NCBI GenBank assembly: GCA_021890755.1
Contig: JAKKUQ010000001.1
Span: 124,001 to 188,000 of the forward strand
Length of the DNA stretch: 64,000 bases
Source: Thermosediminibacteraceae bacterium
GTDB taxonomy: Bacteria; Bacillota; Thermosediminibacteria; Thermosediminibacterales; Thermosediminibacteraceae
Direction: 5' to 3'
The notes under the pieces were generated by a model. That model did not search any database and was not told the origin of the DNA. It saw only the letters and a list, made by a program, of their open reading frames with translations. Positions within the stretch are counted from its first letter, which is position 1. Every line of letters begins with the position of its first letter. Shown in pieces: positions 37,447 to 45,022 of this stretch. The position numbers and the translations under genes are program-made.

Positions 37447-38145
37447 TCACTCCGACTCATCAAACTTATACCCGATACCTCTTACAGTCTTGATATATTG
37501 AGGTGCCTCCGAATTCTTTTCAATTTTTTGCCTCAGGTGCCTGATGTGTACATCTACCGTTCGTGTATCTCCCAAATAATCATAGCCCCAGACATTTTCA
37601 AGGAGATATTCTCTCGAAAAGACCTTTCCTGGATTTGAGGCTAAAAGCTTTAAAAGTTCAAACTCCTTTGGGGTAAAATCTTTTTTCTCTCCACTCACAA
37701 AGACTTCGTGCCTTTCTACATCTATTACTATAGGACCAGCTTTTATAACTTCCTCAGAACTTCCTTCTTTGCCGGTTCTTCTAAGTACCGCTTTTACCCT
37801 TGCCACCAGCTCCCGGGGGCTAAAGGGTTTTGTGATGTAATCGTCTGCACCCATTTCGAGTCCCAACACTTTGTCTATTTCTCCGGTTTTGGCTGTGAGC
37901 AGTATAATTGGAATATCTTTTGTAGCCTTTTTGAGTCTTAGACTGCGACAAACTTCCATCCCATCTATCCCCGGTAACATTATGTCCAAAATAATAAGAT
38001 CAGGGTTTTCCCTTTGGACAAGTTCCATGGCCTTTTGACCATCCGACGCTGTAATTACTTTAAAGCCGGCATTTTCAAGGTTGAACTTCACAAGTTCCAC
38101 TATATTCGGCTCATCGTCGACAACAAGTATTTTTTCCCCTGCCAT
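37447..38145 (-). CDS. phoB: Response regulator, PhoB/PhoP type (OmpR family)
   Basis: Transcription factor of 232 residues. Receiver domain 1-120 with the acidic pair VDDEP near 10, the phosphorylated aspartate in LIILDIMLPGIDG near 52 and TAKTGE/KPFSPREL at 83-106. The C-terminal winged helix (about 132-228) has GDTRTVDVHIRHLRQKIE, the recognition helix. GGGGTG lies before the ATG. Likely controls the phosphate regulon with phoR and phoU in one operon. Confidence 0.94.
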   Translation of the reverse strand: MAGEKILVVDDEPNIVELVKFNLENAGFKVITASDGQKAMELVQRENPDLIILDIMLPGIDGMEVCRSLRLKKATKDIPIILLTAKTGEIDKVLGLEMGADDYITKPFSPRELVARVKAVLRRTGKEGSSEEVIKAGPIVIDVERHEVFVSGEKKDFTPKEFELLKLLASNPGKVFSREYLLENVWGYDYLGDTRTVDVHIRHLRQKIEKNSEAPQYIKTVRGIGYKFDESE

Positions 38146-38156
38146 AAAAACACCCC

Positions 38157-38969
38157 TTATGTTAATTCGATTACCGCAACAAGACTTCCAGTTTTCCCCT
38201 TATCTCTCCTGTAAGAGTAAAAAAGGTCTGGCCTGCAATGGGTACATAATCCACTTGTAGTTATATTCTCTGGCCTCACTCCCGCATCCATAAGCTGCAT
38301 TCTATTAGCCTCTACAAGATCCAACAGCCAGCGCCCATTTCCTTTGTATTCAAACAAACTTTCCCAATATTCAAAGGTCTCTTTGAATTTCTCTACAACC
38401 GGTTCGTCTACTTCGTAACAGCTTCCTGCGATGCACGGTCCTATACCGCAAATTAATCTCTCTACAGGAGTCCCAAATTCCTCTTTCATTTTTTCTACAG
38501 TTCTCAATCCTATCTTTTTGACCGTACCCCGCCATCCTGCATGGGCAAGCCCGACAGCCGGCGTTACCGGGTCGAGGAAAAACAGGGGAACGCAATCAGC
38601 ATAGTAAGTTACTAGAGCCACATTTTTTTCTTTCGTTATCAGAGCATCTTTCCCTTTAATATCCGATTTTTTTAGAATTCCTTTGCCTCTGTCCTTTTTG
38701 GTAGCAACGTAAATCTCGTTTTCATGTACTTGGTTTGATGCAACCAGATTTTCCATGTTAATCCCGATGGCATCGCAAAAAATTTGATAATTTTTAAGAA
38801 CCGTTTCTTCTTCGTCCCCTTTGTTAAATCCTAAATTCAAAGACTCCAAATAGCCAACGCTGCATCCTCCATTGCGCGTGGAAAAAGCGTGCCTTACCAG
38901 CCCTGTGGCCTCAAAAGAAGGTATAATTAAAAATTTTACCCCGTTTTTTTTCCTCAATTCGAAACCCAT
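38157..38969 (-). CDS. pgeF: Peptidoglycan editing factor PgeF (YlmD, multicopper oxidase-like purine nucleosidase fold)
   Basis: Protein of about 270 residues of the DUF152/YfiH family. Zinc/copper-site residues are in the signature TYYADCVPLFFLDP near 115-128 and GLAHAGWRGTVKKI near 133-146, with CIGPCIAGSCYEV near 170. E. coli PgeF keeps L-serine out of the wall peptide; homologues also act on purine nucleosides. ATG at 38969 is 5 nt after AGGTGA. In B. subtilis this gene (ylmD) lies directly before ylmE; here ylmE is 15 kb away and pgeF instead precedes phoB by 11 nt. Confidence 0.92.
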   Translation of the reverse strand: MGFELRKKNGVKFLIIPSFEATGLVRHAFSTRNGGCSVGYLESLNLGFNKGDEEETVLKNYQIFCDAIGINMENLVASNQVHENEIYVATKKDRGKGILKKSDIKGKDALITKEKNVALVTYYADCVPLFFLDPVTPAVGLAHAGWRGTVKKIGLRTVEKMKEEFGTPVERLICGIGPCIAGSCYEVDEPVVEKFKETFEYWESLFEYKGNGRWLLDLVEANRMQLMDAGVRPENITTSGLCTHCRPDLFYSYRRDKGKTGSLVAVIELT

Positions 38970-38978
38970 TGCCCTCAC

Positions 38979-40679
38979 CTATTTTCTACATATTTTACAC
39001 ACCCGGCATATATCCTGCGTGCACCTTCGAGTAGTTTTGCCTGTTAACGCCCTTTTGTATTCTTCAATAAAATACTCTTTGTCAAGCCCTATGTCTATAT
39101 GATCCCATGGAAGTCTCGCATCGAGAGCAAATTCTCTATGAGCGTAGTACTCGATGTTTTTCCCTTCCACTTCAAACCGCTTAAAACGCGATAAATCTCC
39201 CCCAGCCTTGTGAACTTTATAAAGGATCATCGCTATATTGCGATCTCCCCGAGCAAGCGCAGCCTGAACCTGAGAAACCCGGGGACTTTCATAAAGAAGT
39301 CTTATGCCTTTAGGCTTTAGATTACTTTGAAGCTTCTTTATTTTATCTTCCAAAGACCCTAAACTTTCCATTCCAAGCCACTGAAAGGGGGTAAAGGGTT
39401 TGGGAACAAAAGGATTTACACTTACAGTGAGAAGACCGCTTTTATTTCCACGGGCTACCATTCCTTCCTTGACCCTTTTCAAAAAATCAATCATTTCTTT
39501 AATGTCATCGTCCGTTTCTGTAGGTAAACCTATAATATAATAGAGCTTTACATTTTTTATCCCATAACTTTCCGCCATTTTAATGGCATCCAAGACGTGT
39601 TCTTCGGTTATACCCTTGTTGATGACATTGCGGAGCCTTTGCGAACCCGCCTCAGGGGCTATAGTAAGGGTCTTGTGGCCACTCAGGGAAAGCCCTCTAA
39701 GGAGCGGTTCCCTCAAAGAATCTGCCCGAAGGGATGAAACTGAAAATTTAATGCCTCTTTTGGCTAGTTCCTCTGACAATTCATCGATTTTCGGATAATC
39801 CGATACGGCAGCCCCAACCAATCCCACTTTTTCCCCATGCTTTGCCGCAAACTCAGCCCGCGCAAGTATATTTTCCATCTTTCTTACCCGTGGCACGCGG
39901 TAACAGTATCCAGCCATACAGAACCTGCAATTTCGGCCACACCCCCTTGAAACCTCAATAAGAAACATATCTTTAAATTCGGTATTCGGGGTGATCACGG
40001 CCGTTTCAGTGTTAAAAGCATTAATATCTTTTACCCACCGCCTTTTAACTTTCTCGGGTGCAGGGGATTTTACATTAAATTTTTCGACTTCTCCTTTTTC
40101 GTTATACGTTATTTCATAAAACCTTGGCACGTAGACTCCATCAATTTGAGCCAATTTTTCAAGGATGGCATCTTTTCTTTCTCCCTTACTTTTTCGAAAC
40201 GTATCTATTATTTCGTGGATTACTTCCTCACCTTCACCAATAACGAAAAAATCTACAAATGGTGCCAAGGGTTCAGGATTAAACGTAACGGCAGGCCCTC
40301 CCGCCATTACTAAAATATCCTTTCTCTCCTCGGCAAAAATAGGAATATCTGATTCCTCTAGAATTCTTAAAACATTGACGTAATCTAATTCAAAGGATAC
40401 TGAAAACCCTATTATGTCGTAACTCGCTATTGGGTGGAGAACTTCGATAGTATGAACCGGAAAACCTTTAAACAAAAATGCCCTGTGGCACAGTGAATCC
40501 GGTCTTGAATTGATTTCGCGGTATATAGCTTGAAACCCCAGGTTGGACATTCCTAACTCGTAAGTATTTGGGAAGACCAGGGCAACGTTTACTGGCATTG
40601 ACCCAAAGCTTTTTTGTGGAATAAGGCTGGTCTCTTTCTTCTTTAGCTCTTCTATCTTCAGCCGCATTTTCCAGTTCAT
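38979..40679 (-). CDS. B12-binding radical SAM protein (COG1032-like)
   Basis: Radical SAM enzyme of about 566 residues of unknown substrate. An N-terminal cobalamin-binding-like region (about 25-170, with FPNTYELGMSNLGFQ and MAGGPAVTFNPEPLAPFVDFF) is followed by the 4Fe-4S motif CGRNCRFCMAGYCYR near 250, the radical SAM barrel (EAGSQRLRNVINKGITEEHV near 345, YIIGLPTETDDDI near 380), and a C-terminal cysteine motif CRVCKICR at the end. It differs from the TIGR03960/TIGR03936 pair by sequence. ATG at 40679 is 8 nt after GAGGTGG. First gene of the pgeF-phoBRU operon; a TATAAT is present at 40704-40709 upstream. Confidence 0.85.
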   Translation of the reverse strand: MNWKMRLKIEELKKKETSLIPQKSFGSMPVNVALVFPNTYELGMSNLGFQAIYREINSRPDSLCHRAFLFKGFPVHTIEVLHPIASYDIIGFSVSFELDYVNVLRILEESDIPIFAEERKDILVMAGGPAVTFNPEPLAPFVDFFVIGEGEEVIHEIIDTFRKSKGERKDAILEKLAQIDGVYVPRFYEITYNEKGEVEKFNVKSPAPEKVKRRWVKDINAFNTETAVITPNTEFKDMFLIEVSRGCGRNCRFCMAGYCYRVPRVRKMENILARAEFAAKHGEKVGLVGAAVSDYPKIDELSEELAKRGIKFSVSSLRADSLREPLLRGLSLSGHKTLTIAPEAGSQRLRNVINKGITEEHVLDAIKMAESYGIKNVKLYYIIGLPTETDDDIKEMIDFLKRVKEGMVARGNKSGLLTVSVNPFVPKPFTPFQWLGMESLGSLEDKIKKLQSNLKPKGIRLLYESPRVSQVQAALARGDRNIAMILYKVHKAGGDLSRFKRFEVEGKNIEYYAHREFALDARLPWDHIDIGLDKEYFIEEYKRALTGKTTRRCTQDICRVCKICRK

Positions 40680-40720
40680 CTTGTTTGCCACCTCTTTATC
40701 CTAATTATAATATGTTTTTA

Positions 40721-40748
40721 AAAAAAATAAAAAGGCTTATAAAGCCTT
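40721..40748 (-). terminator. Intrinsic terminator after ylmC
   Basis: Arms AAGGCTT (40732-40738) and AAGCCTT (40742-40748), 3-nt loop, followed on the minus strand by TTTATTTTTTTT. It lies about 22 nt after the ylmC stop and separates it from the radical SAM operon. Confidence 0.8.
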
Positions 40749-40769
40749 ATCCAAGTGGTGGAAGTATTT

Positions 40770-41027
40770 TTATCCTTTATTAGGTTCGGCAAATTCTGAA
40801 AGCTCTATTAGTATTACATCGGTGCCGATTTTCTTTATTTTTTCCCAGGGGATTACGTAGTCTCCACCTTTGCCGAACATGCTAAAAATTTTGGCCGGTG
40901 CAGGAACAATAACGGCACGAATGCGACCTTCTTCCACATCTATATCTAGATCGCTAATAAATCCAAGTCTTTTCCCATCCGTTATATTGATTATCTCCCT
41001 TTGCCTTAAATCGGAGGCCTTTATCAC
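40770..41027 (-). CDS. ylmC: PRC-barrel sporulation-associated protein YlmC/YmxH
   Basis: Small single-PRC-barrel protein of 85 residues: LRQREIINITDGKRLGFISDLDID near 6-29 and the end VIPWEKIKKIGTDVILI match the YlmC/YmxH family of spore formers. Start chosen at GTG 41027, 5 nt after GGGGTGA; upstream in-frame codons would add a non-family extension. It is flanked by terminators on both sides, so it is transcribed alone; TATAAT lies at 41046-41051 on the minus strand. The gene keeps its conserved place after sigG. Confidence 0.87.
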   Translation of the reverse strand: MIKASDLRQREIINITDGKRLGFISDLDIDVEEGRIRAVIVPAPAKIFSMFGKGGDYVIPWEKIKKIGTDVILIELSEFAEPNKG

Positions 41028-41080
41028 ATCTCTCACCCCTTTCACATTATAATTTATATTCACCTAAACAAAAAAATGTA

Positions 41081-41107
41081 AAAAAATAAGGGCCTTGTAA
41101 GGCCCTT
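41081..41107 (-). terminator. Intrinsic terminator of the spoIIGA-sigE-sigG unit
   Basis: Perfect 9-bp arms AAGGGCCTT (41088-41096) and AAGGCCCTT (41099-41107) around a very small loop, followed on the minus strand by ATTTTTT. Starts directly after the stop codon of the 63-aa protein. Confidence 0.85.
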
Positions 41108-41299
41108 TTAGTGTTCTTTCATTAGCATTCTCCTGATTTCTGCTTCTTTCATAACTATTTTTAATGGTTCCTCCTGATTTACATAAATGAGGTTTTTTGT
41201 ATTATAAGCCACTATGGCTCTTGATCCTAATACAAAATAGAAGCCGAAAAGAAAGGCTACGGTTAATATCACTATCAGTAGTTTCTTTACTAGTTCCAT
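41108..41299 (-). CDS. Small membrane protein downstream of sigG
   Basis: A 63-residue protein with one hydrophobic helix (about 5-27, VKKLLIVILTVAFLFGFYFV) and an outside tail ending VMKEAEIRRMLMKEH. I do not recognise a family. The ATG at 41299 is 5 nt after GGGGTGA, a strong site, and the gene lies 15 nt after sigG and right before the terminator, so it is probably made along with SigG in the forespore or with the spoIIG unit. It could be a signal-anchored peptide that tunes sporulation, but that is only inference. Confidence 0.65.
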   Translation of the reverse strand: MELVKKLLIVILTVAFLFGFYFVLGSRAIVAYNTKNLIYVNQEEPLKIVMKEAEIRRMLMKEH

Positions 41300-41314
41300 A
41301 ATTTTCACCCCAAA

Positions 41315-42088
41315 CTAAATGTATTTTCTCAGGTGTTTTAAAGCAGCCTTCTCCAACCTTGAAACCTGCGCCTGCGATATTCCGATCTCTTGAGCAACCT
41401 CCATTTGAGTCTTACCTTCAAAAAATCTTAGTGTCAGGATCATTTTTTCCCTTTCGTTTAACTTTTGCATGGCTTCCTTTATGGAAATGCTCCTTACCCA
41501 ATTTTCATCGGTATTTTTGTCATCACTGATCTGGTCCATGACAAAAATTGGATCTCCAGCATCGTGATAAATGGGCTCAAAAAGCGATATAGGCTCCTGA
41601 ATTGCATCCAAAGCCATCACTATTTCTTCGGCTGGCATGTTCATTTCTTTGGCTATTTCTTCTATAGAAGGTTCTCTCGAATGTTTGTTTACTAAAGAAT
41701 CCCTAACCTGCAAGGCTTTATAAGCAATATCTCTTAAAGACCTGCTAACCCTTATGGGATTGTTGTCCCTCAGATACCGCCTGATTTCTCCTATGATCAT
41801 CGGCACTGCATACGTGGAGAATTTAACGTTCTGGTTTAGATCGAAATTGTCTATTGCTTTCATAAGTCCTATACATCCAACTTGAAAAAGGTCATCTACG
41901 TACTCACCACGGTTATTGAATCTCTGTATGACACTCAAGACCAGTCTCAAATTTCCATGGATAAGTTTTTCCCTTGCTTCTTTATCTCCCTGTTTGACTC
42001 TAATAAAGAGTTCCCTCATTTTACTGTTTGACAACACAGGGAGCTTTGAAGTGTTAACCCCACATATCTCTACTTTGTTCAAATTCAT
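41315..42088 (-). CDS. sigG: RNA polymerase sporulation sigma factor SigG (forespore, late)
   Basis: Sigma-70 family factor of 257 residues that drives late forespore genes. N-terminal segment NKVEICGVNTSKLPVLSN is typical of SigG. Region 2 includes GNLRLVLSVIQRF and DDLFQVGCIGLMKAIDNFD near 50-85 and the -10 recognition part STYAVPMIIGEIRRYLRD; region 3 near 125-165; region 4 with MILTLRFFEGKTQMEVAQEIGISQAQVSRLE near 220-250. SigF, the other possibility, lacks this N-terminus and sits with spoIIAB. The ribosome site AGGGGGAA is part of a hairpin (42094-42142). Confidence 0.96.
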   Translation of the reverse strand: MNLNKVEICGVNTSKLPVLSNSKMRELFIRVKQGDKEAREKLIHGNLRLVLSVIQRFNNRGEYVDDLFQVGCIGLMKAIDNFDLNQNVKFSTYAVPMIIGEIRRYLRDNNPIRVSRSLRDIAYKALQVRDSLVNKHSREPSIEEIAKEMNMPAEEIVMALDAIQEPISLFEPIYHDAGDPIFVMDQISDDKNTDENWVRSISIKEAMQKLNEREKMILTLRFFEGKTQMEVAQEIGISQAQVSRLEKAALKHLRKYI

Positions 42089-42093
42089 AAAAA

Positions 42094-42142
42094 TTCCCCC
42101 TGTCTTTCCAGTGCCTCATTTAAATTTTTGCCACAGGGGGAA
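42094..42142 (-). promoter_or_regulatory. sigG leader hairpin that pairs the ribosome binding site
   Basis: On the minus strand TTCCCCCTGT (plus 42133-42142) pairs perfectly with ACAGGGGGAA (plus 42094-42103), 10 bp, loop 29 nt. The downstream arm is the sigG Shine-Dalgarno, 5 nt before the ATG, and is followed by TTTTT, so it might also act as an attenuator. It lies in the transcript read through from sigE. Confidence 0.7.
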
Positions 42143-42153
42143 GTTTTTATTCA
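42123..42153 (-). promoter_or_regulatory. Sigma-G/sigma-F-like promoter of sigG
   Basis: TGAATA (plus 42148-42153) is followed after 15 nt by GGCAAAAATT (42123-42132), close to the forespore -10 pattern GGNNANANT. The spacer is the upstream arm of the leader hairpin, so a transcript from here would begin after that arm. Autoregulation of sigG is known in B. subtilis; the box match is by eye. Confidence 0.5.
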
Positions 42154-42164
42154 CTTTTATAAAA

Positions 42165-42884
42165 TTACATCATTCTTACTATTTCTTTTCTTAGCCTTTT
42201 TATTATCCTTTTTTCAAGCCTCGAGATATATGACTGCGAAATTCCCAGAAGTTCAGCAACCTCTTTCTGAGTCTTTTCTTTTCCATCGTTTAAACCGAAT
42301 CTTAGTTCCATTATACACCTTTCCCTTTTCGACAAGCGCCGTATTGCTGCGTCCAAAAGTTCTTTTTCAACTTCTTCTTCTATGCATTTATAAATCATAT
42401 CACTGTCGGTACCTAAAATATCGGAAAGCAGGAGTTCGTTCCCATCCCAGTCTATATTCAAAGGCTCATCGAACGACACTTCGCTGCGATTTTTGTTGTT
42501 TCTCCTAAGATACATCAGTATCTCGTTCTCGATGCACCTTGAAGCATAAGTTGCAAGTTTAATCTTTTTACGCGGGTCAAAAGTATTAATAGCTTTTATG
42601 AGGCCAATAGTCCCAATAGATATAAGATCCTCAATGCCCGCCCCGGTATTTTCAAACTTGCGTGCTATGTAAACGACCAAACGTAAATTCCTTTCTATCA
42701 AAACATTTTTAACTGCGTTATCTCCCATCTCCAATTTGCTCAATAAAATAGCCTCTTCCTCGCTGGAAAGAGGAGGCGGTAGAGTTTCGCTGTTACCTAT
42801 ATAATATATAACTCTTTTTTCCGGCATTCCCAGTTTTTTTAGTATTTTCCAAATTAAAACCTTGACATTAAATTTCTCCCACAT
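42165..42884 (-). CDS. sigE: RNA polymerase sporulation sigma factor SigE (mother cell, early), pro-form
   Basis: Sigma-70 factor of 239 residues made as an inactive membrane-bound precursor. The first ~30 residues ([24 protein letters not shown]) are the amphipathic pro-sequence cleaved by SpoIIGA. Region 2: [17 protein letters not shown] and [19 protein letters not shown] near 65-100, [16 protein letters not shown] near 115; region 4 [37 protein letters not shown] near 190-225. Activates spoIVA, spoIIP and other mother-cell genes. It lies 26 nt after spoIIGA. Confidence 0.97.
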   Translation of the reverse strand: MWEKFNVKVLIWKILKKLGMPEKRVIYYIGNSETLPPPLSSEEEAILLSKLEMGDNAVKNVLIERNLRLVVYIARKFENTGAGIEDLISIGTIGLIKAINTFDPRKKIKLATYASRCIENEILMYLRRNNKNRSEVSFDEPLNIDWDGNELLLSDILGTDSDMIYKCIEEEVEKELLDAAIRRLSKRERCIMELRFGLNDGKEKTQKEVAELLGISQSYISRLEKRIIKRLRKEIVRMM

Positions 42885-42910
42885 ACTAATCTCCCCCCAT
42901 TAAAAATTTT

Positions 42911-43807
42911 TTATCCAAGTAAAAGCTCCGGGTTCAATAAAGCTCTATAATTTCCTTGTGGCGAAAGCTTCCTGTGGTAAATACCTAACACTACGTTTTT
43001 TATTTCGTAAACTTTGCTGCTTTGCTCAATCAATACCCTGTCAGGTTTAAAACCTATCATTAAACCCTTGTTTTTCCCTATAGACGTAAACGGTATTATC
43101 CTCAGCCTAGTCGCCCATTCGGAATTTAAAACTGCTGCCGTCATGTTTTCAAGTTCGCCAGTTCCCTTTCCTATGTACTTTTTCATTTCTCTGGGAAGCA
43201 ATTCTTCTAAAGCAGAATATTCTACTATTATAACGGGATCATTGGAAATCGGATCCCGCAAGTCATTTCCTGTATCAATCAGAGCCTTTATTTTAAAGTG
43301 CTGCTTTCCGAAAAATACGGTAATCGGCACCACAAACGAATCCCTGAACAGTATTCTATAAATCATCGGCCACATGTATTTAAAGAACACAAACAAAAAC
43401 GCACAGGAAACCAGTAATATCCACCATGGCACAGAAATATTATTTACTAAGAGGCTTTCTGTAAATCCGCCATTAATGGTTATTAGGTAAAATAAGGCAA
43501 AGGCGCCACCTCCAACCATGAAGGATACAAAATAAAAGAAGCCAAGAGCTTTTATAAATTCAGAAAAGGTTAATGGAAAAAATGCTGTAAGTACCATCAA
43601 AATAGACATGAGTAGCTTTCCCGGAACCGTTTTTAAAAACGCACCGCTCGGGAAAAATATCTCTAAAAGAAACAAGTTGCCCAAAAGGGCTGCTATGGTA
43701 AATTTTAGCTTTCCTGTGTTCAATTTCAGTATTAATTTTACTAGCCAGAGTATTGTGAGATTCATGAGAAAGTTTATAAAAAAGACTATGTCCAGGTAAA
43801 CTACCAT
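42911..43807 (-). CDS. spoIIGA: Sigma-E processing peptidase SpoIIGA
   Basis: Membrane aspartic protease that cuts pro-SigE on a signal from the forespore (SpoIIR). 298 residues: five N-terminal helices (about 1-150, beginning MVVYLDIVFFINFLMNL) and a cytoplasmic pepsin-like half with ALIDTGNDLRDPIS near 182, holding the catalytic aspartate. The ATG at 43807 is 6 nt after GGAGG. A TATAAT (43870-43875) and a TGCCGAA (Spo0A-box-like, 43845-43851) lie upstream on the minus strand, but no -35 box at normal spacing. First gene of spoIIGA-sigE-sigG. Confidence 0.94.
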   Translation of the reverse strand: MVVYLDIVFFINFLMNLTILWLVKLILKLNTGKLKFTIAALLGNLFLLEIFFPSGAFLKTVPGKLLMSILMVLTAFFPLTFSEFIKALGFFYFVSFMVGGGAFALFYLITINGGFTESLLVNNISVPWWILLVSCAFLFVFFKYMWPMIYRILFRDSFVVPITVFFGKQHFKIKALIDTGNDLRDPISNDPVIIVEYSALEELLPREMKKYIGKGTGELENMTAAVLNSEWATRLRIIPFTSIGKNKGLMIGFKPDRVLIEQSSKVYEIKNVVLGIYHRKLSPQGNYRALLNPELLLG

Positions 43808-43888
43808 ATGCTGCCTCCGGACTTCCATGTCTAAAAAATTTATATTCGGCAGGTTCATTTTTTATGATAATTATAACACCGGCAATTA

Positions 43889-43919
43889 CAAAAAAATGTC
43901 ACTTCATGATAAGTGACAT
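43889..43919 (-). terminator. Second intrinsic terminator after ftsZ
   Basis: Arms ATGTCACTT (43896-43904) and AAGTGACAT (43911-43919), 9 bp, 6-nt loop, then TTTTTTT on the minus strand. Tandem with the terminator at 43919-43946. Confidence 0.85.
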
Positions 43920-43947
43920 AAAAAAAGAGCGCGATTTTGCGCTCTTA
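43919..43947 (-). terminator. First intrinsic terminator after ftsZ
   Basis: Arms AAGAGCGC (43925-43932) and GCGCTCTT (43939-43946), 8 bp, 6-nt loop, followed on the minus strand by TTTTTT. It includes part of the ftsZ stop codon. Confidence 0.88.
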
Positions 43948-45000
43948 TTTTTTCCTGCTCCTTCTAAGAAATGCCGGTATGTCAAAATCTTCATCGTCAA
44001 AGGGTTCTAGGTCAAAGTCTTCCTCTTCTTCCTTTACTGGTTTTTCTTTTTGCTCGAAACCTGTGGCAATCACAGTTATTCTTATCTCATCCTGTAGCTT
44101 TTCGTCGATAACTGCGCCAAAGATTATATTGGCGTCAGGATCCGCAGCCGCAGCTATGTACTCTGCCGCTTCATTTACTTCCAAGAGGCCAAGGTTAGAG
44201 CTTCCTGTAATGTTCAGGAGTACACCCTTTGCTCCCTCAATAGATGTCTCTAAAAGTGGACTTGAGACCGCCTGTTTTGCAGCTTCTATAGCCCTGTTTT
44301 CTCCGCTTCCCCGGCCAATCCCCATATGAGCCAGGCCAGTATCCATCATAATAGTCCTCACGTCAGCAAAATCCAGGTTAATCAAACCGGGAACAGCTAT
44401 CAAGTCCGAAATACCCTGAACACCTTGTCTTAGAATATCATCGGCAATACGAAATGCTTCTAAAATAGAGGTTTTCTTTTCCGCGATAGTAAGCAGCTTG
44501 TCGTTAGGAATCGTTATTAGAGTATCTACACAGTTTTTCAGATTTGCTATACCCATTTCAGCATGAGCCATGCGCCTTTTACCTTCAAAGCTAAATGGTT
44601 TTGTCACAACTCCAACGGTGAGTATACCAAGATTTTTGGATATCTCCGCTACCACTGGCGCTGCCCCTGTTCCCGTTCCGCCCCCCATACCGGCGGTTAT
44701 GAATATCATATCTGCTCCTTTTAAAGCTTCCTCAATTTCCGTTCGGCTTTCCTCTGCTGCCTTCTTTCCAATTTCAGGATTCGCACCAGCTCCAAGGCCT
44801 TTGGTGAGTTTTTCTCCTATTTGGATTTTTTTATCGGCCTTCGACAAAAAAAGGGCTTGAGCATCGGTATTGACTGCTATGAATTCTACTCCTTTTAATC
44901 CTGCTTCTATCATGCGGTTTATGGCATTATTACCGCCTCCACCTATACCTATTACTTTTATGTTGGCGAATTGTTCCATGGCAACGTCAATATCCAGCAC
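43945..45000 (-). CDS. ftsZ: Cell-division GTPase FtsZ
   Basis: Tubulin-like GTPase that forms the Z ring. 351 residues. [21 protein letters not shown] at the N-terminus (given in part), tubulin signature [10 protein letters not shown] near 104, T7 loop NLDFADV near 203, and the C-terminal peptide DIPAFLRR that binds FtsA, SepF and other partners. The GTG at 45000 is 7 nt after GGAAGGGGG and gives a typical beginning; a GTG at 45018 overlaps the ribosome site. Last gene of the dcw transcription unit, closed by two terminators. Confidence 0.98.
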   Translation of the reverse strand: MLDIDVAMEQFANIKVIGIGGGGNNAINRMIEAGLKGVEFIAVNTDAQALFLSKADKKIQIGEKLTKGLGAGANPEIGKKAAEESRTEIEEALKGADMIFITAGMGGGTGTGAAPVVAEISKNLGILTVGVVTKPFSFEGKRRMAHAEMGIANLKNCVDTLITIPNDKLLTIAEKKTSILEAFRIADDILRQGVQGISDLIAVPGLINLDFADVRTIMMDTGLAHMGIGRGSGENRAIEAAKQAVSSPLLETSIEGAKGVLLNITGSSNLGLLEVNEAAEYIAAAADPDANIIFGAVIDEKLQDEIRITVIATGFEQKEKPVKEEEEDFDLEPFDDEDFDIPAFLRRSRKK

Positions 45001-45022
45001 CTTATGACCCCCTTCCACTGAC

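Noticed and set aside
43820-43880. Spo0A-controlled promoter of spoIIGA (TATAAT at 43870, TGCCGAA at 43845)
   Set aside because: The 0A-like box lies downstream of that TATAAT and no -35 box at 17 or 22 nt fits. Regulation by Spo0A is expected from B. subtilis but I cannot place the sites, so no feature is given.
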